Below, piece by piece: positions 43,999-53,292 of a stretch of 64,000 nucleotides of DNA. Source of the stretch: Candidatus Kryptobacter tengchongensis (GTDB taxonomy: Bacteria; Bacteroidota; Ignavibacteria; Kryptoniales; Kryptoniaceae); the NCBI GenBank assembly GCA_001485605.1, contig FAON01000012.1, positions 427,001 to 491,000 of the forward strand, written 5' to 3'. The translations under genes were made by a program, and so were the position numbers. The notes below the pieces were generated by a model that ran no database searches, was not told where the DNA came from, and worked only from the letters and a program-made list of their open reading frames with translations. Position 1 is the stretch's first letter; every line of letters starts with the position of its first letter.

Positions 43999-45879
43999 AT
44001 GCGGAGATTAGAGTTATTCCTTGGGGTTATTTTTTATTTTCTTTGTACAAGTTTTACCTGTGCTCATGATCAGTATGTGCATCAATATATTTGTGTTGAA
44101 GCTTACAAACTTTTGAAGCTCACGCTTGGAGGCGACTTTCCAGAAATGCTTGAATATCTTGGGGGGTTGGGAAGTGCGAATGTTGCATGGGATCCATATA
44201 CAGAAAAGAGATACATTACAACAGGGGCTTGGGTAGAAGATGAAATGGACGCTGTTTATGGCTATTCAAAGGATTATCCACCTGTGATAACAGGTGCTCC
44301 GGGTGTGATAGGGTATATAATTCTTAGATTTTTCCCCAAAGATCCATTTGTTTCTTCTACTCATTTTTGGGATGCCGATAATGGTGATAATTTAAAAACT
44401 GACTTGGAAGGAACTGTAGGGGGACTTTACTTTAAATTTACAGTTCCGAATGCTTATCAAAAGATGCAAGCCTATGCGTTTGGCAGAGAAGGTGTTACTG
44501 TGGTATTTTCGCGCTCTTGCAGGATAGCAACTCTTTATGATGGTCTTGTGCCTGTACTCGGTCTTAGATTTAGATATAGTTCTCTTGGGTGGCTTTATAA
44601 AACGGGGAATATTTATGTTGAGAAATATCTGGGTATCGGTGGTGAGTGGGAAGATGTTGGAGATTCAATAACAATTGATCCTCGAAGCCGTTTTTTGAAA
44701 TCTATTGTTTATGAAATTCTTGGCAGAATGTGTCATTTACTTGGAGATATGAGTGTTCCTGCACATGCGCATAGAGATGCTCATGGTTCAGATGATGATG
44801 GGATAAGAATGGATTCATATGAGGAGTGGATGAAGAGTTATTACACATTTTGGGATGCACAGAAAGTATATGAACAATTTGGTGGATTTTTGAATCTATA
44901 TCAAAGTAGGAATCCACTTCATTTTTTGATGTATACTACACAACAGATTGCGGATCACTTTGGAAGTAATGGTCCATACGAAGGGGATGGGAATAATGTT
45001 ATTGGTGGGGATCCATTACCTGAGGAGATAAAGTATTTAAATCAAGTAAATCTTTCATCACTTGGTGAGCCAACAACGATGAATGGACCATTTGATGTGG
45101 TAAGGTTGAGGAACATTCGTGATAAGACATTTCCACAGGCAATTCGAGCAGTTGCAGGTCTTTTGTATTGGTTTGCGAAGGAAGCTGGGCTTCAATTTGA
45201 GAGCATTCTACCTCTTTCTGTAACAATTTCTGGTCCAAGTGTAGCACCTTGTGCAACTGGAACCTGGTATGCAAACGTCAGTGGTGGGGTGCCTGGATAT
45301 TCTTATCAATGGTACCAGATGTATTGTAATAATGATGCAGGCGCTGTGTCAACAATTAGTACGTCAACAACTAGTAACAAAGTTGAACCTTTACGTCCCC
45401 CTTGCGAGTGGACACCGGTTGGTACGAATAGTCCTACGCTTCAATTATATTGGTGTGGTGGCAGTGGCTATCTTAGAGTTGATGTAACTGATGCTCTGGG
45501 GAATTCTGCATCGGCTCAATACTATGTTCAAGGTGCTGGTGGTGGTGAGCCTGTGCCTAACTTGCAGGATGGACATAAAATTGAGCTTGCTAAACCACTT
45601 CCTGTGGAATTTTCTATTAGAAGTTATCCGAACCCATTTAATCCTTCTGCTACGATAAGTTATGAATTACCAACCGATGGCTTTGTGAGACTTTCTGTTT
45701 TTGATGTTCTTGGTCGAGAGGTTGAAGTTCTTGTGAATGAGATAAAACCTGCTGGCTTCTATGATGTGTCGTTTGACGCTTCAAATTTACCAAGTGGGGT
45801 TTACTTTGCCAGAATTTCTGTTGTATCAAACGAAGGGAAATCATTTGTTCAGACGATTAAGATGGTGTTAACGAAGTAA
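43999..45879 (+). CDS. secreted zinc-dependent phospholipase C-like protein with Ig-like and T9SS domains
   Basis: 626 residues with a signal peptide (ELFLGVIFYFLCTSFTCA). Residues about 20-320 resemble the alpha-helical zinc phospholipase C / S1-P1 fold: HDQYVHQYICVEAYKLL near the mature N-terminus and the metal-ligand pattern GRMCHLLGDMSVPAHAHRDAH (about residues 240-262). Then an Ig-like module (about 410-520) with CATGTWYANVSGGVPGYSYQWYQM-type strands, and a T9SS sorting domain (SYPNPFNPSATISYELP, ending IKMVLTK). It may be a surface lipase or nuclease; the reaction is inferred from the motif only. Confidence 0.65.
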   Translation: MRRLELFLGVIFYFLCTSFTCAHDQYVHQYICVEAYKLLKLTLGGDFPEMLEYLGGLGSANVAWDPYTEKRYITTGAWVEDEMDAVYGYSKDYPPVITGAPGVIGYIILRFFPKDPFVSSTHFWDADNGDNLKTDLEGTVGGLYFKFTVPNAYQKMQAYAFGREGVTVVFSRSCRIATLYDGLVPVLGLRFRYSSLGWLYKTGNIYVEKYLGIGGEWEDVGDSITIDPRSRFLKSIVYEILGRMCHLLGDMSVPAHAHRDAHGSDDDGIRMDSYEEWMKSYYTFWDAQKVYEQFGGFLNLYQSRNPLHFLMYTTQQIADHFGSNGPYEGDGNNVIGGDPLPEEIKYLNQVNLSSLGEPTTMNGPFDVVRLRNIRDKTFPQAIRAVAGLLYWFAKEAGLQFESILPLSVTISGPSVAPCATGTWYANVSGGVPGYSYQWYQMYCNNDAGAVSTISTSTTSNKVEPLRPPCEWTPVGTNSPTLQLYWCGGSGYLRVDVTDALGNSASAQYYVQGAGGGEPVPNLQDGHKIELAKPLPVEFSIRSYPNPFNPSATISYELPTDGFVRLSVFDVLGREVEVLVNEIKPAGFYDVSFDASNLPSGVYFARISVVSNEGKSFVQTIKMVLTK

Positions 45880-45949
45880 GTTTGCGGTTGAGTGCAGGGT
45901 TGATTGGTAGTATATTTCTGCTGACTTTGTAAAAAGTTAACAGATGAGT

Positions 45950-46118
45950 TTTGAAATAACTTGAGGTTGTGCTCTGACACAATTTAAGACATTTTGTCAG
46001 GGAGGTTAGCGGAAAAATAGGTGTTTTGGGTTAACATTTTGGGTCTTGACTTTTGGTTTGAAATTTATTATATTATGGTGTGTGAATCTTGTTATGTTTA
46101 AGTTTTATTTTACGGTTA
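45950..46118 (+). promoter_or_regulatory. CRISPR array 2 leader
   Basis: Homologous to the array 1 leader over about 150 bases: GCTCTGACA, TTTGTCAGGGAGGTT, CGGAAAAAT, GTTAACA, then TTGACT (46046-46051), 17 bases, TATATT (46069-46074). GTGTGAATC at 46080-46088 repeats the first bases of the CRISPR repeat at the expected transcription start, 39 bases before repeat 1. Confidence 0.75.
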
Positions 46119-46738
46119 GTGTGAATCGAACTTGTGAGGGATTGAAACAGATTGTCAATTTCGATAAAGCCATAACGAGTGTATAGTGTGAATCGAACCT
46201 GTGAGGGATTGAAACGCTTATATACACTTGATTAATTGAATAATGCCGTCCAGTGTGAATCGAACCTGTGAGGGATTGAAACGCTTGTTTCAATTCCTGT
46301 TCAACCTTTTCAATTTCAGGTGTGAATCGAACCTGTGAGGGATTGAAACAGATATTTCAAAATTTTCTCCACCTGTTGCTTTTCAGGTGTGAATCGAACC
46401 TGTGAGGGATTGAAACTTTTAACTGAATCGGGTGTCTCCGTAACGGGTGCTAGTGTGAATCGAACCTGTGAGGGATTGAAACTTGTTCAAGCCTCCCGTA
46501 ACATAATGGGGGATGGAAGTGTGAATCGAACCTGTGAGGGATTGAAACCTTAATCTCGATTATTCTCTCGTTAAATTTGCGATACTGTGTGAATCGAACC
46601 TGTGAGGGATTGAAACAGTTGCTTTAAAGGTAAAAGCTTCAAAATCAAAACAAGTGTGAATCGAACCTGTGAGGGATTGAAACGTGGTTATATTTGCGTT
46701 GTTGACTTACAGCGTTTTTATGTGTGAATCGTACCTGT

Positions 46739-46760
46739 CCCTAAGGGATCCCCTCGGGAT
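46739..46760 (+). repeat. 22-nt palindromic insert in CRISPR repeat 10 of array 2
   Basis: Inserted between CCTGT and GAGGG, the loop of the repeat hairpin. It begins CCCTAAGGGAT and ends CTCGGGAT and consists of two short palindromes, TCCC-TAA-GGGA and TCCC-CTC-GGGA. Confidence 0.85.
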
Positions 46761-46825
46761 GAGGGATTGAAACACTTTTGTTGGGGGCGTTATAAAGGTA
46801 CCCCCAACGTGTGAATCGTACCTGT

Positions 46826-46867
46826 CCCTAAGGGATCCCCCTAAGGGGTCCTTAGAACCTTCGGGAT
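46826..46867 (+). repeat. 42-nt palindromic insert in CRISPR repeat 11 of array 2
   Basis: Same insertion point as in repeat 10. Begins CCCTAAGGGATCCCCCTAAGG, continues with GGTCCTTAGAACC and ends TTCGGGAT. It is built from CCCTAAGGG-type palindromic units. Confidence 0.85.
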
Positions 46868-46968
46868 GAGGGCTTGAAACTTAAAATTGCCATAAAGAAA
46901 ATCTCTAACGATTGGGTGTGAATCGTACCTGTGAGGGATTGAAACAAAAACAAACGGAGAGATAAATT

Positions 46969-47487
46969 ATGTACTGGTTAACTTTTACCATCACATTGAT
47001 AACTGTGGTTTCATTGGGCTGGTTGAAGATCACCAAAACTTGGTGGGATCTTCTTTGGTTTGGGGGATTTTTAATCTTATGGGTTAGTATTCGGTATCTC
47101 GGGTATAAAATTAAGGTGAAACCTCTTATAGAAAAAGTAAATGAATTACTTATGATATATGAGTCGTATAAATCAAAATCACAAAATCCTTCTAGTTTCA
47201 TGGAAATAATAGATAGATATCAAAATTATCTCAAACCTACAGTAAGTGCAATTGGTTATATACTTAACTATTTTGGTCATCCATTATTGGGTTCAACAAT
47301 AGGGTTTGTTGGGCGTGAAGTTATAAATTTTTTAGCGGAGCGTGCTAAAAGTAAAAGTAAATATGAGCGGGAGCTTTTGGAACAAATAAAAACCCTCCAA
47401 AACGAGATTGAGCGAGCTAAAAGTCGGATGAAACTATCTATTGTAGCAATGCAACTTACAACTGTGGCTTTGTATTCATTTTGGTGA
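46969..47487 (+). CDS. small membrane protein with coiled coil, unknown function
   Basis: 172 residues, not recognised. Two N-terminal membrane spans (LTFTITLITVVSLGWL and LLWFGGFLILWVSIRYLG) are followed by a cytoplasmic helical part, a possible third hydrophobic segment (YILNYFGHPLLGSTIGFVG) and a charged coiled coil (KSKYERELLEQIKTLQNEIERAKSRM), then a hydrophobic C-terminus. The start has an ACGGAGAG site that begins right after the last repeat of CRISPR array 2. Position suggests transcription from the CRISPR leader or a nearby unseen promoter. A link to defence is possible but not shown. Confidence 0.65.
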   Translation: MYWLTFTITLITVVSLGWLKITKTWWDLLWFGGFLILWVSIRYLGYKIKVKPLIEKVNELLMIYESYKSKSQNPSSFMEIIDRYQNYLKPTVSAIGYILNYFGHPLLGSTIGFVGREVINFLAERAKSKSKYERELLEQIKTLQNEIERAKSRMKLSIVAMQLTTVALYSFW

Positions 47488-47540
47488 CATTTCTCCTTAG
47501 ATAAGGATATAGCGAAGTGATCCCCTTAGGAATTTGTTTA

Positions 47541-47671
47541 AGGTGTTGTTTTACCTTGCATGTGAATCGGACCTGTCCCTAAGGGATTCCTCTAAGGTCC
47601 AAGGGGCTCTCCTAAGGAGTCCATAGGACCTTAGGAGGGTCCTTAGGACCTTCGGGATGAGGGATTAAAAC
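47541..47671 (+). CRISPR. one-repeat CRISPR relic with leader end and 82-nt insert
   Basis: A single altered repeat: ATGTGAATCGGACCTGT (47560-47576) and GAGGGATTAAAAC (47659-47671), split by an insert at 47577-47658. The bases before it (GTGTTGTTTTACCTTGC) match the leader ends of arrays 1 and 2 (GTTTTGTTTTACCGTGG). The promoter part of the leader is gone, replaced by palindromic sequence (TCCTTAGATAAGGA at 47494-47507). No spacer follows; decayed coding sequence begins at once. Confidence 0.8.
47577..47658 (+). repeat. 82-nt palindromic insert in the CRISPR relic
   Basis: Same site as the inserts in array 2. Begins CCCTAAGGGATTCCTCTAAGG and ends ACCTTCGGGAT, with internal palindromes such as CTCCTAAGGAG and GGTCCTTAGGACC. 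It is the longest of the series 22, 42 and 82 nt. Confidence 0.8.
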
Positions 47672-48057
47672 TTGGAGTAAAAGGGTTTCGCACAAGTCCA
47701 ACAACTGTTGAGACTCGGTTTGTGCGATATGATTTCATTCAGTCTAAAGTGATTGACACATTATCAGTGGTTGCTGGCAAAGATAACTAACATCCTTGGT
47801 ATTCACCGGATGGTATTAAGATTGCATTTTTATCGGATAGTAAGCTTTGGTTAATGGACACTACAGGTTCAAATTTACAGCAGCTTACAACCCAAAACGT
47901 TGATTGTACTTTTGGGTTGCTATTTAGTTGGAGTCCAGACGGCAAAAGCATAGTCTGTGCTGTTTATCATTCGCATGATTGGACTTGCTCTAACGGGGTG
48001 CTCTGGATAGTGAATACGACAGGTATAAAGCGGCAACTAACATTTAACCCGAATTAA
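47671..48057 (+). pseudogene. fragment of a TolB/WD40-like beta-propeller gene
   Basis: One frame is open across the region apart from a TAA at 47788-47790. It encodes about 1.5 TolB-type propeller repeats: WYSPDGIKIAFLSDSKLWLMD, LQQLTTQNV, then FSWSPDGKSIVCAVY and RQLTFNPN before the final TAA. There is no start codon or signal peptide, and the sequence begins exactly at the end of the relic repeat. It is therefore a truncated, dead gene. The ~170 bases after it hold only AT-rich sequence with no recognisable feature. Confidence 0.75.
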
Positions 48058-48225
48058 CCAATTAAATGATAGGAAGGTGATGTTTTATGAGATGACTACG
48101 CGTAATAATAGCTTCCAGTTCTAATAGCTTGGGATAAGAACGGACAAGTGATGCATACTAATTGTTTCATGTTTTTGATGTTGAATTAAAGTTGAGCATT
48201 TGATTTTAGGGGTCTTTGGATAAAC

Positions 48226-48254
48226 TTGAAATTTTGGGTTGTATTTATTATATT
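48226..48254 (+). promoter_or_regulatory. promoter of tRNA-fMet / rpsT
   Basis: TTGAAA (48226-48231), 17 bases, TATATT (48249-48254), placing the start about 10 bases before the tRNA. Confidence 0.75.
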
Positions 48255-48271
48255 TATACCTGCAAAAATAC

Positions 48272-48344
<73 letters not shown>

Positions 48345-48377
48345 CAAAATTTAAAAATTAAAAACTGGTTGAATTAA

Positions 48378-48653
48378 ATGCCAAATCTTAAGTCCGCTGA
48401 AAGGAGAATGAGAAAATCTGAAAAAAGAAGGATGCGAAACAGACATTACAAGTCAATGATGAAAACATTTATTAAAAAAGTTAAAAACGCAGGGACGAAA
48501 GAAGAAGCTGAACTTATGTTGAAGAAGGTTTATTCAATTCTTGATAAGCTAGTTGCCAAGGGGATCATTCACAAAAACAGGGCAGCATCTTACAAATCTA
48601 AGCTTGCACAGTTTGTCAACAACTTCCCTATAACTCAACCTCAACAGGCATAA
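48378..48653 (+). CDS. rpsT: 30S ribosomal protein S20
   Basis: 91 residues. Typical basic S20: MPNLKSAERRMRKSEKRRMRN, MMKTFIKKVKNA, then AYSILDKL-like helix KVYSILDKLVAKGIIHKNRAA and SYKSKLAQ. It binds 16S rRNA. It lies 33 bases after the initiator tRNA and shares its promoter, so the tRNA is probably released by processing of a joint transcript. A strong terminator follows. Confidence 0.95.
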   Translation: MPNLKSAERRMRKSEKRRMRNRHYKSMMKTFIKKVKNAGTKEEAELMLKKVYSILDKLVAKGIIHKNRAASYKSKLAQFVNNFPITQPQQA

Positions 48654-48675
48654 AGTAAAAAAGTTTGGGGCAAAG

Positions 48676-48699
48676 GGCGGGTTTTAACCCGCCTTTTTT
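48676..48699 (+). terminator. intrinsic terminator after rpsT
   Basis: GGCGGGTT, loop TT, AACCCGCC and TTTTTT. Confidence 0.9.
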
Positions 48700-48797
48700 A
48701 TTTTTAACAAGGGGGAAAATTAGAAAAGATGAAATTGTCACTTTCCAGTTTGGTTTTATAGGTTCAAGCTTGACTTCCCAGAAAATTCTTTTGTCAT

Positions 48798-48826
48798 TTG
48801 TTTTGATTTTTTCAATTGATTATATT
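48798..48826 (+). promoter_or_regulatory. probable carB promoter
   Basis: TTGTTT (48798-48803), 17 bases, TATATT (48821-48826), 27 bases before the carB GTG. The -35 box is weak, but the spacing and -10 match the other promoters. No pyrimidine attenuator structure is seen in the ~150-base gap. Confidence 0.5.
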
Positions 48827-48853
48827 TGCTGAAAAATTTCAAGGCTGGGAAAG

Positions 48854-51800
48854 GTGAAAGTAGATATAAAATCCGTCCTTATCATAGGAAGTGGTCCAAT
48901 CGTAGTGGGGCAAGCGTGTGAATTTGATTATTCGGGAACACAAGCTTGTAAAGTTTTAAAGCGTGAGGGTGTAAGAGTTATACTTGTCAATAACAATCCA
49001 GCTACTATAATGACTGATCCAGAATTTGCTGATGCAACTTATCTTGAACCATTAACACCATATTTTCTTGAAGAGATCATAAAGAGAGAAAGACCAGATG
49101 CAATTCTTCCAACGCTTGGGGGTCAAACCGCTTTAAATCTCGCAGTTCAACTTCACGAATTGGGAATTCTGCAGAAATATGGTGTTAAGCTTATAGGTTC
49201 AAGCATTGAAACAATAAAGAAAGCAGAGGATAGAGAACTTTTCAAGAGGTCAATGGGTAAAATTGGGCTTAAAGTCCCAGAGAGCACTTTTGTTCAAAGT
49301 GTTGAAGAGGGTTTAAAATTTGCTAAAGATATTGGCTTCCCATTGATTTTAAGACCAAGTTTTACGCTTGGTGGAACCGGTGGGGGAATTGCGTATAATT
49401 TTGAAGATTTAGAGAAAAAGCTTGAAAGAGCTTTGATTGAAAGCCCGATCAAAAAAGTTTTAATTGAACGATCTTTAATTGGCTGGAAAGAGTATGAGCT
49501 TGAGGTTATGCGTGATAGAAAAGATAATTTTGTCGTTGTCTGCTCAATTGAAAATTTCCATCCGATGGGAGTTCACACAGGGGATTCAATCACAGTTGCA
49601 CCTGCACAAACATTAACAGACAAAGAATATCAAAGGCTTCGTGATTATGCCAAGATGATAATGAGCGAGATTGGAGTTGAAACTGGTGGAGCGAACATTC
49701 AATTTGCGGTAAATCCCGATACTGGTGAAGTTTATGTCATTGAGATGAACCCTCGGGTTAGTAGGAGCTCAGCTCTTGCGAGCAAGGCAACTGGTTTTCC
49801 AATTGCGAAGATAGCGACGCTACTCGCCCTTGGATATACACTTGATGAAATTCAAAATGACATCACAAAGAAAACGCCAGCATCTTTTGAACCATCAATT
49901 GATTATTGCGTCGTCAAGATACCAAGATGGGACTTTGAAAAATTTAAAGAGGTTGATGATGTGCTCGGGGTTCAAATGAAATCAGTTGGCGAGGTCATGG
50001 CAATTGGAAGAAATTTTAAATCTGCATTTCAAAAAGCTATAAGATCACTTGAAATTGACAGATTTGGGTTTGGGTGTGATGGGAAGGATGAAATTCAAAC
50101 TTTTGAAGATGCTAAAATTTTAAGGGGAAAAATCATTGAGCGATTAAAACTAAACAAGTGGGATAGTTTTTTCTGGATAAGATATGCTTTTATGGCTGGT
50201 TTAACTGTTGATGAAGTTTATGAGTTGACGGGAATTGATAAATGGTTTCTTCATAATTTAAGAGAAATTCTTGAGATTGAGGATGAGTTAAGGAGGGTTT
50301 CTAACATTTTCAAGCTTGCCGAAGAAGAACCGTTATCCGCAAGGGAAATAATTTTAAAAGCAAAGAGGAATGGATTCTCAGACAGACAGCTTGCGTTTAT
50401 ATGGGGTGAAAGTGAAAGCACGATAAGAAATTTAAGGAAAAAACTTAACATCACACCTGTTTACAAAGCTGTTGACACATGTTCTGCGGAATTTGAGTCT
50501 TACACCCCATATTTTTATTCAACTTATGAATTTGAAAATGAATCAGTTCCAACAGATAGAAGAAAAATCTTGATCATTGGAAGTGGTCCAAATAGAATTG
50601 GTCAGGGGATTGAATTTGATTATACGAATGTTCATGCTGTTTTTGCTCTCAAAGAGGAGGGTTATGAAACGATAATGGTCAATTGTAATCCAGAGACGGT
50701 CTCAACGGACTATGATACAGCGGATAGATTGTATTTTGAACCTATAACTTTTGAGGATGTTATGAACATAATTGAACTTGAGAAACCGGATGGAGTTATA
50801 ATAAGTTTTGGCGGTCAAACTCCGCTTAAACTTGCGAAATCTTTTGAAGCAAATGGTGTAAAAATTCTTGGCACCTCGCCCCAAAGTATAGATATAGCAG
50901 AAGACAGAGGTAAATTTACAAAATTGCTTGATGAACTCGGGATAAATTATCCACCCTGTGGGTATGCTCGCTCAATTGATGAAGCTGTTGAAACAGCTGA
51001 TAAAATTGGTTTTCCTGTTTTAGTTCGTCCATCTTATGTTCTCGGGGGAAGAGCAATGAAAATAATTTATTCAAAAGATTCATTAGCTGATTATTTGAGA
51101 AGTGAAATTGGGATCTCCTGGGAGAACCCTGTTTTAATAGATCAATTTCTTGAGGATGCGTTTGAATTTGATGTTGATGCAATATGTGATGGGGAAAAGG
51201 TTTTAGTTATGGGGATAATGGAACATATAGAAGAGGCTGGAATTCACTCCGGTGATAGTTCATGTGTTTTCCCGCCGATTATGGCGGAGGATGACACAGT
51301 TGAAAAGATAATTGAATACACATGGAAAATAGCACTTGCTTTGAAAGTTGTCGGTTTGATAAACATTCAATTCGCAGAAAAAGATGGTAAGGTTTATGTC
51401 CTTGAGGCAAATCCACGATCGTCAAGAACAGTCCCGTTTATAAGCAAAGCAACGGGTATCCCATTCGCTAAGATTGCAACTAAAGTTCTCGTCAAAAGTT
51501 CTGATGTTGTAATTGAAGAGTTTAATCTTCGTGATCTTAACTTAAAAAGTATCGCTCTCAAGGCTTGTAAAGCACCCGTTTTTTCATTTTCAAAATTTCC
51601 AAATGTAAATGTTTTCTTGGGTCCAGAGATGAGGTCAACGGGTGAAGTTATAGGTTTATCTTATTCTTTCGGTGAATCTTTTGCTAAGGCGCAGATTGGA
51701 GCTGGAAACAACTTACCGACATCTGGAGCTGTTTTGATAAGTGTAAACGATAGGGATAAGAATTTCAAAACGATTAAAATCGCAAAGGAATTTGTCAATC

Positions 51801-52144
51801 TTGGCTTTAAGATAATTGCAACAGATGGAACGGCAAAGTTTTTGAACGCAAGTGGGATTGAAGCCGAAAAAGTTTATAAAGTAAACGAGGGACATCCCGA
51901 TATTGTTGATTACATAAAGGCTGGGAAAATAAACTTCATCATAAATACACCGCTTGGAGAAGTTTCAAGGTTTGATGAGTTTGCAATTGGCAGGAGCGCA
52001 ATTGAATATAAAATTCCATTTGTCACAACTCTTTCAGCAGGTTTGAGTGCAGTTGAAGCAATTAAAAGGTTGAGGCAAGAAAGGTTAACGGTGAAAAGTT
52101 TACAAGAGTATCATATGGAAATAAATCTTGAAATATCAAAATGA
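48854..52144 (+). CDS. carB: carbamoyl-phosphate synthase large subunit
   Basis: 1096 residues from a GTG start with AAAGG upstream. The two halves of the synthetase are both visible: N-terminal [25 protein letters not shown] with ATP-grasp [15 protein letters not shown], and the second half [25 protein letters not shown] with [15 protein letters not shown]. The C-terminal allosteric (MGS) domain is present. It makes carbamoyl phosphate from bicarbonate, ATP and ammonia from CarA. The gene order carB-carA, with a 4-base overlap, is the reverse of the common carAB. Confidence 0.96.
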   Translation: MKVDIKSVLIIGSGPIVVGQACEFDYSGTQACKVLKREGVRVILVNNNPATIMTDPEFADATYLEPLTPYFLEEIIKRERPDAILPTLGGQTALNLAVQLHELGILQKYGVKLIGSSIETIKKAEDRELFKRSMGKIGLKVPESTFVQSVEEGLKFAKDIGFPLILRPSFTLGGTGGGIAYNFEDLEKKLERALIESPIKKVLIERSLIGWKEYELEVMRDRKDNFVVVCSIENFHPMGVHTGDSITVAPAQTLTDKEYQRLRDYAKMIMSEIGVETGGANIQFAVNPDTGEVYVIEMNPRVSRSSALASKATGFPIAKIATLLALGYTLDEIQNDITKKTPASFEPSIDYCVVKIPRWDFEKFKEVDDVLGVQMKSVGEVMAIGRNFKSAFQKAIRSLEIDRFGFGCDGKDEIQTFEDAKILRGKIIERLKLNKWDSFFWIRYAFMAGLTVDEVYELTGIDKWFLHNLREILEIEDELRRVSNIFKLAEEEPLSAREIILKAKRNGFSDRQLAFIWGESESTIRNLRKKLNITPVYKAVDTCSAEFESYTPYFYSTYEFENESVPTDRRKILIIGSGPNRIGQGIEFDYTNVHAVFALKEEGYETIMVNCNPETVSTDYDTADRLYFEPITFEDVMNIIELEKPDGVIISFGGQTPLKLAKSFEANGVKILGTSPQSIDIAEDRGKFTKLLDELGINYPPCGYARSIDEAVETADKIGFPVLVRPSYVLGGRAMKIIYSKDSLADYLRSEIGISWENPVLIDQFLEDAFEFDVDAICDGEKVLVMGIMEHIEEAGIHSGDSSCVFPPIMAEDDTVEKIIEYTWKIALALKVVGLINIQFAEKDGKVYVLEANPRSSRTVPFISKATGIPFAKIATKVLVKSSDVVIEEFNLRDLNLKSIALKACKAPVFSFSKFPNVNVFLGPEMRSTGEVIGLSYSFGESFAKAQIGAGNNLPTSGAVLISVNDRDKNFKTIKIAKEFVNLGFKIIATDGTAKFLNASGIEAEKVYKVNEGHPDIVDYIKAGKINFIINTPLGEVSRFDEFAIGRSAIEYKIPFVTTLSAGLSAVEAIKRLRQERLTVKSLQEYHMEINLEISK

Positions 52145-53232
52145 AAAAGGCAAAACTTGCTCTTGAAAATGGCGTCGTGGTTGAAGGAATAAATTTTGGC
52201 GCCGAGGGTGAGACAACAGGTGAGGTTGTTTTTAATACTTCTTTGACCGGATATCAAGAGGCTATAACTGATCCATCGTATAAAGGACAAATTTTAATTT
52301 TTACAAATCCATTGATCGGAAACTATGGTGTAAATGAAGAAGATATTGAGTCAAGGGCTCCACAGGTTGCGGGTGTTGTCGTTTATGAAATTTCAAAGCT
52401 TTACAGCAACTGGCGGGCAACAGATTCACTTGAAAATTATCTGAAAAAGCATGGCGTTGTTGGAATTTCTGGTGTTGATACAAGATTTCTTGTAAGGCAG
52501 ATAAGAGAAAAAGGAGCGATGCGTGGAGTTATATCAACAATTGATTTAGACGATCAAAGCTTGATAACGAAGGCGAGATCAGTTGCAGAAATGAACGGAC
52601 TTGATCTTGCAATTTCTGTTACTGGAAATGAAAGTTATTTCTTTTCAAAAATTAATGAGGCGAAATTTTTCGTTGTTGTTTATGATTTCGGCGTAAAATT
52701 TAACATTATGAGGAAATTAAAAAATCTTGGTTGTAATCTTTTAGTTGTCCCTGCAAATACCAGTGCTGACCATGTTTTATCTTTAGATCCAGACGGGATT
52801 GTTCTTTCAAACGGACCAGGCGATCCATCCGCTTTAACTTATGCAGTAGAGAATATAAGAAAGCTTATTGGTAAAAAGCCAATTCTTGGAATTTGTCTTG
52901 GGCATCAACTTCTTGGGCTTGCAATTGGTGGGAAAACATATAAAATGAAATTCGGGCATCGTGGTTCAAATCATCCCGTCAAAAATTTGATCACCGGTAA
53001 AATTGAGATAACCTCTCAAAATCACGGTTTTGCAATTGACCCCGATTCAATAAAAAGCACAACAGCCGAGGTCACACACATAAGTTTAAATGATGGAACT
53101 ATTGAAGGGATGAGATTAAAAGATTTTCCTGCTTTTTCGGTTCAATATCACCCTGAGGCGTCGCCAGGACCACATGATAGTGGTTATATTTTTGAGGAAT
53201 TTGTTAATTTGATGAAAAGTTGGGAAGTGTGA
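52141..53232 (+). CDS. carA: carbamoyl-phosphate synthase small subunit (glutaminase)
   Basis: 363 residues. N-terminal CarA domain ([34 protein letters not shown]) and class I glutamine amidotransferase domain with nucleophile Cys in [23 protein letters not shown], and the His/Glu in [13 protein letters not shown]. It supplies ammonia to CarB for arginine and pyrimidine synthesis. Overlaps carB by ATGA, so it is translationally coupled. Confidence 0.96.
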   Translation: MKKAKLALENGVVVEGINFGAEGETTGEVVFNTSLTGYQEAITDPSYKGQILIFTNPLIGNYGVNEEDIESRAPQVAGVVVYEISKLYSNWRATDSLENYLKKHGVVGISGVDTRFLVRQIREKGAMRGVISTIDLDDQSLITKARSVAEMNGLDLAISVTGNESYFFSKINEAKFFVVVYDFGVKFNIMRKLKNLGCNLLVVPANTSADHVLSLDPDGIVLSNGPGDPSALTYAVENIRKLIGKKPILGICLGHQLLGLAIGGKTYKMKFGHRGSNHPVKNLITGKIEITSQNHGFAIDPDSIKSTTAEVTHISLNDGTIEGMRLKDFPAFSVQYHPEASPGPHDSGYIFEEFVNLMKSWEV

Positions 53233-53292
53233 TTTTGTTTTTGTTTTTATGTGATTTAAATTTTTTTAAAAGCAAAAGAAAAATTTCACAGT

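Larger units (their letters stand above)
46119..46945 (+). CRISPR. CRISPR array 2: 12 repeats, 11 spacers, two repeats with inserts
   Basis: Repeats start at 46119, 46186, 46253, 46320, 46387, 46453, 46519, 46587, 46654, 46722, 46809 and 46916. They share the array 1 repeat (GTGTGAATCGAACC at the start, GAGGGATTGAAAC at the end). Spacers are 35-38 nt. The last three repeats read GAATCGTACC. Repeats 10 (46722-46773) and 11 (46809-46880) are enlarged by inserts in the middle, while the final repeat is normal in length. The array ends 23 bases before a start codon. Confidence 0.97.

Noticed and set aside
46969-47487. Cas protein next to CRISPR array 2
   Set aside because: No Cas1, Cas2, Cas6, RAMP, HD or CARF motif is visible; it is a membrane/coiled-coil protein of unknown role.
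47854-48057. 67-codon open frame as an independent gene
   Set aside because: It is the in-frame tail of the decayed beta-propeller gene starting at 47671 and has no ribosome site.
48700-48853. Pyrimidine-responsive attenuator before carB
   Set aside because: No PyrR-type anti-antiterminator, hairpin with T run, or leader peptide is seen; only a promoter can be supported.
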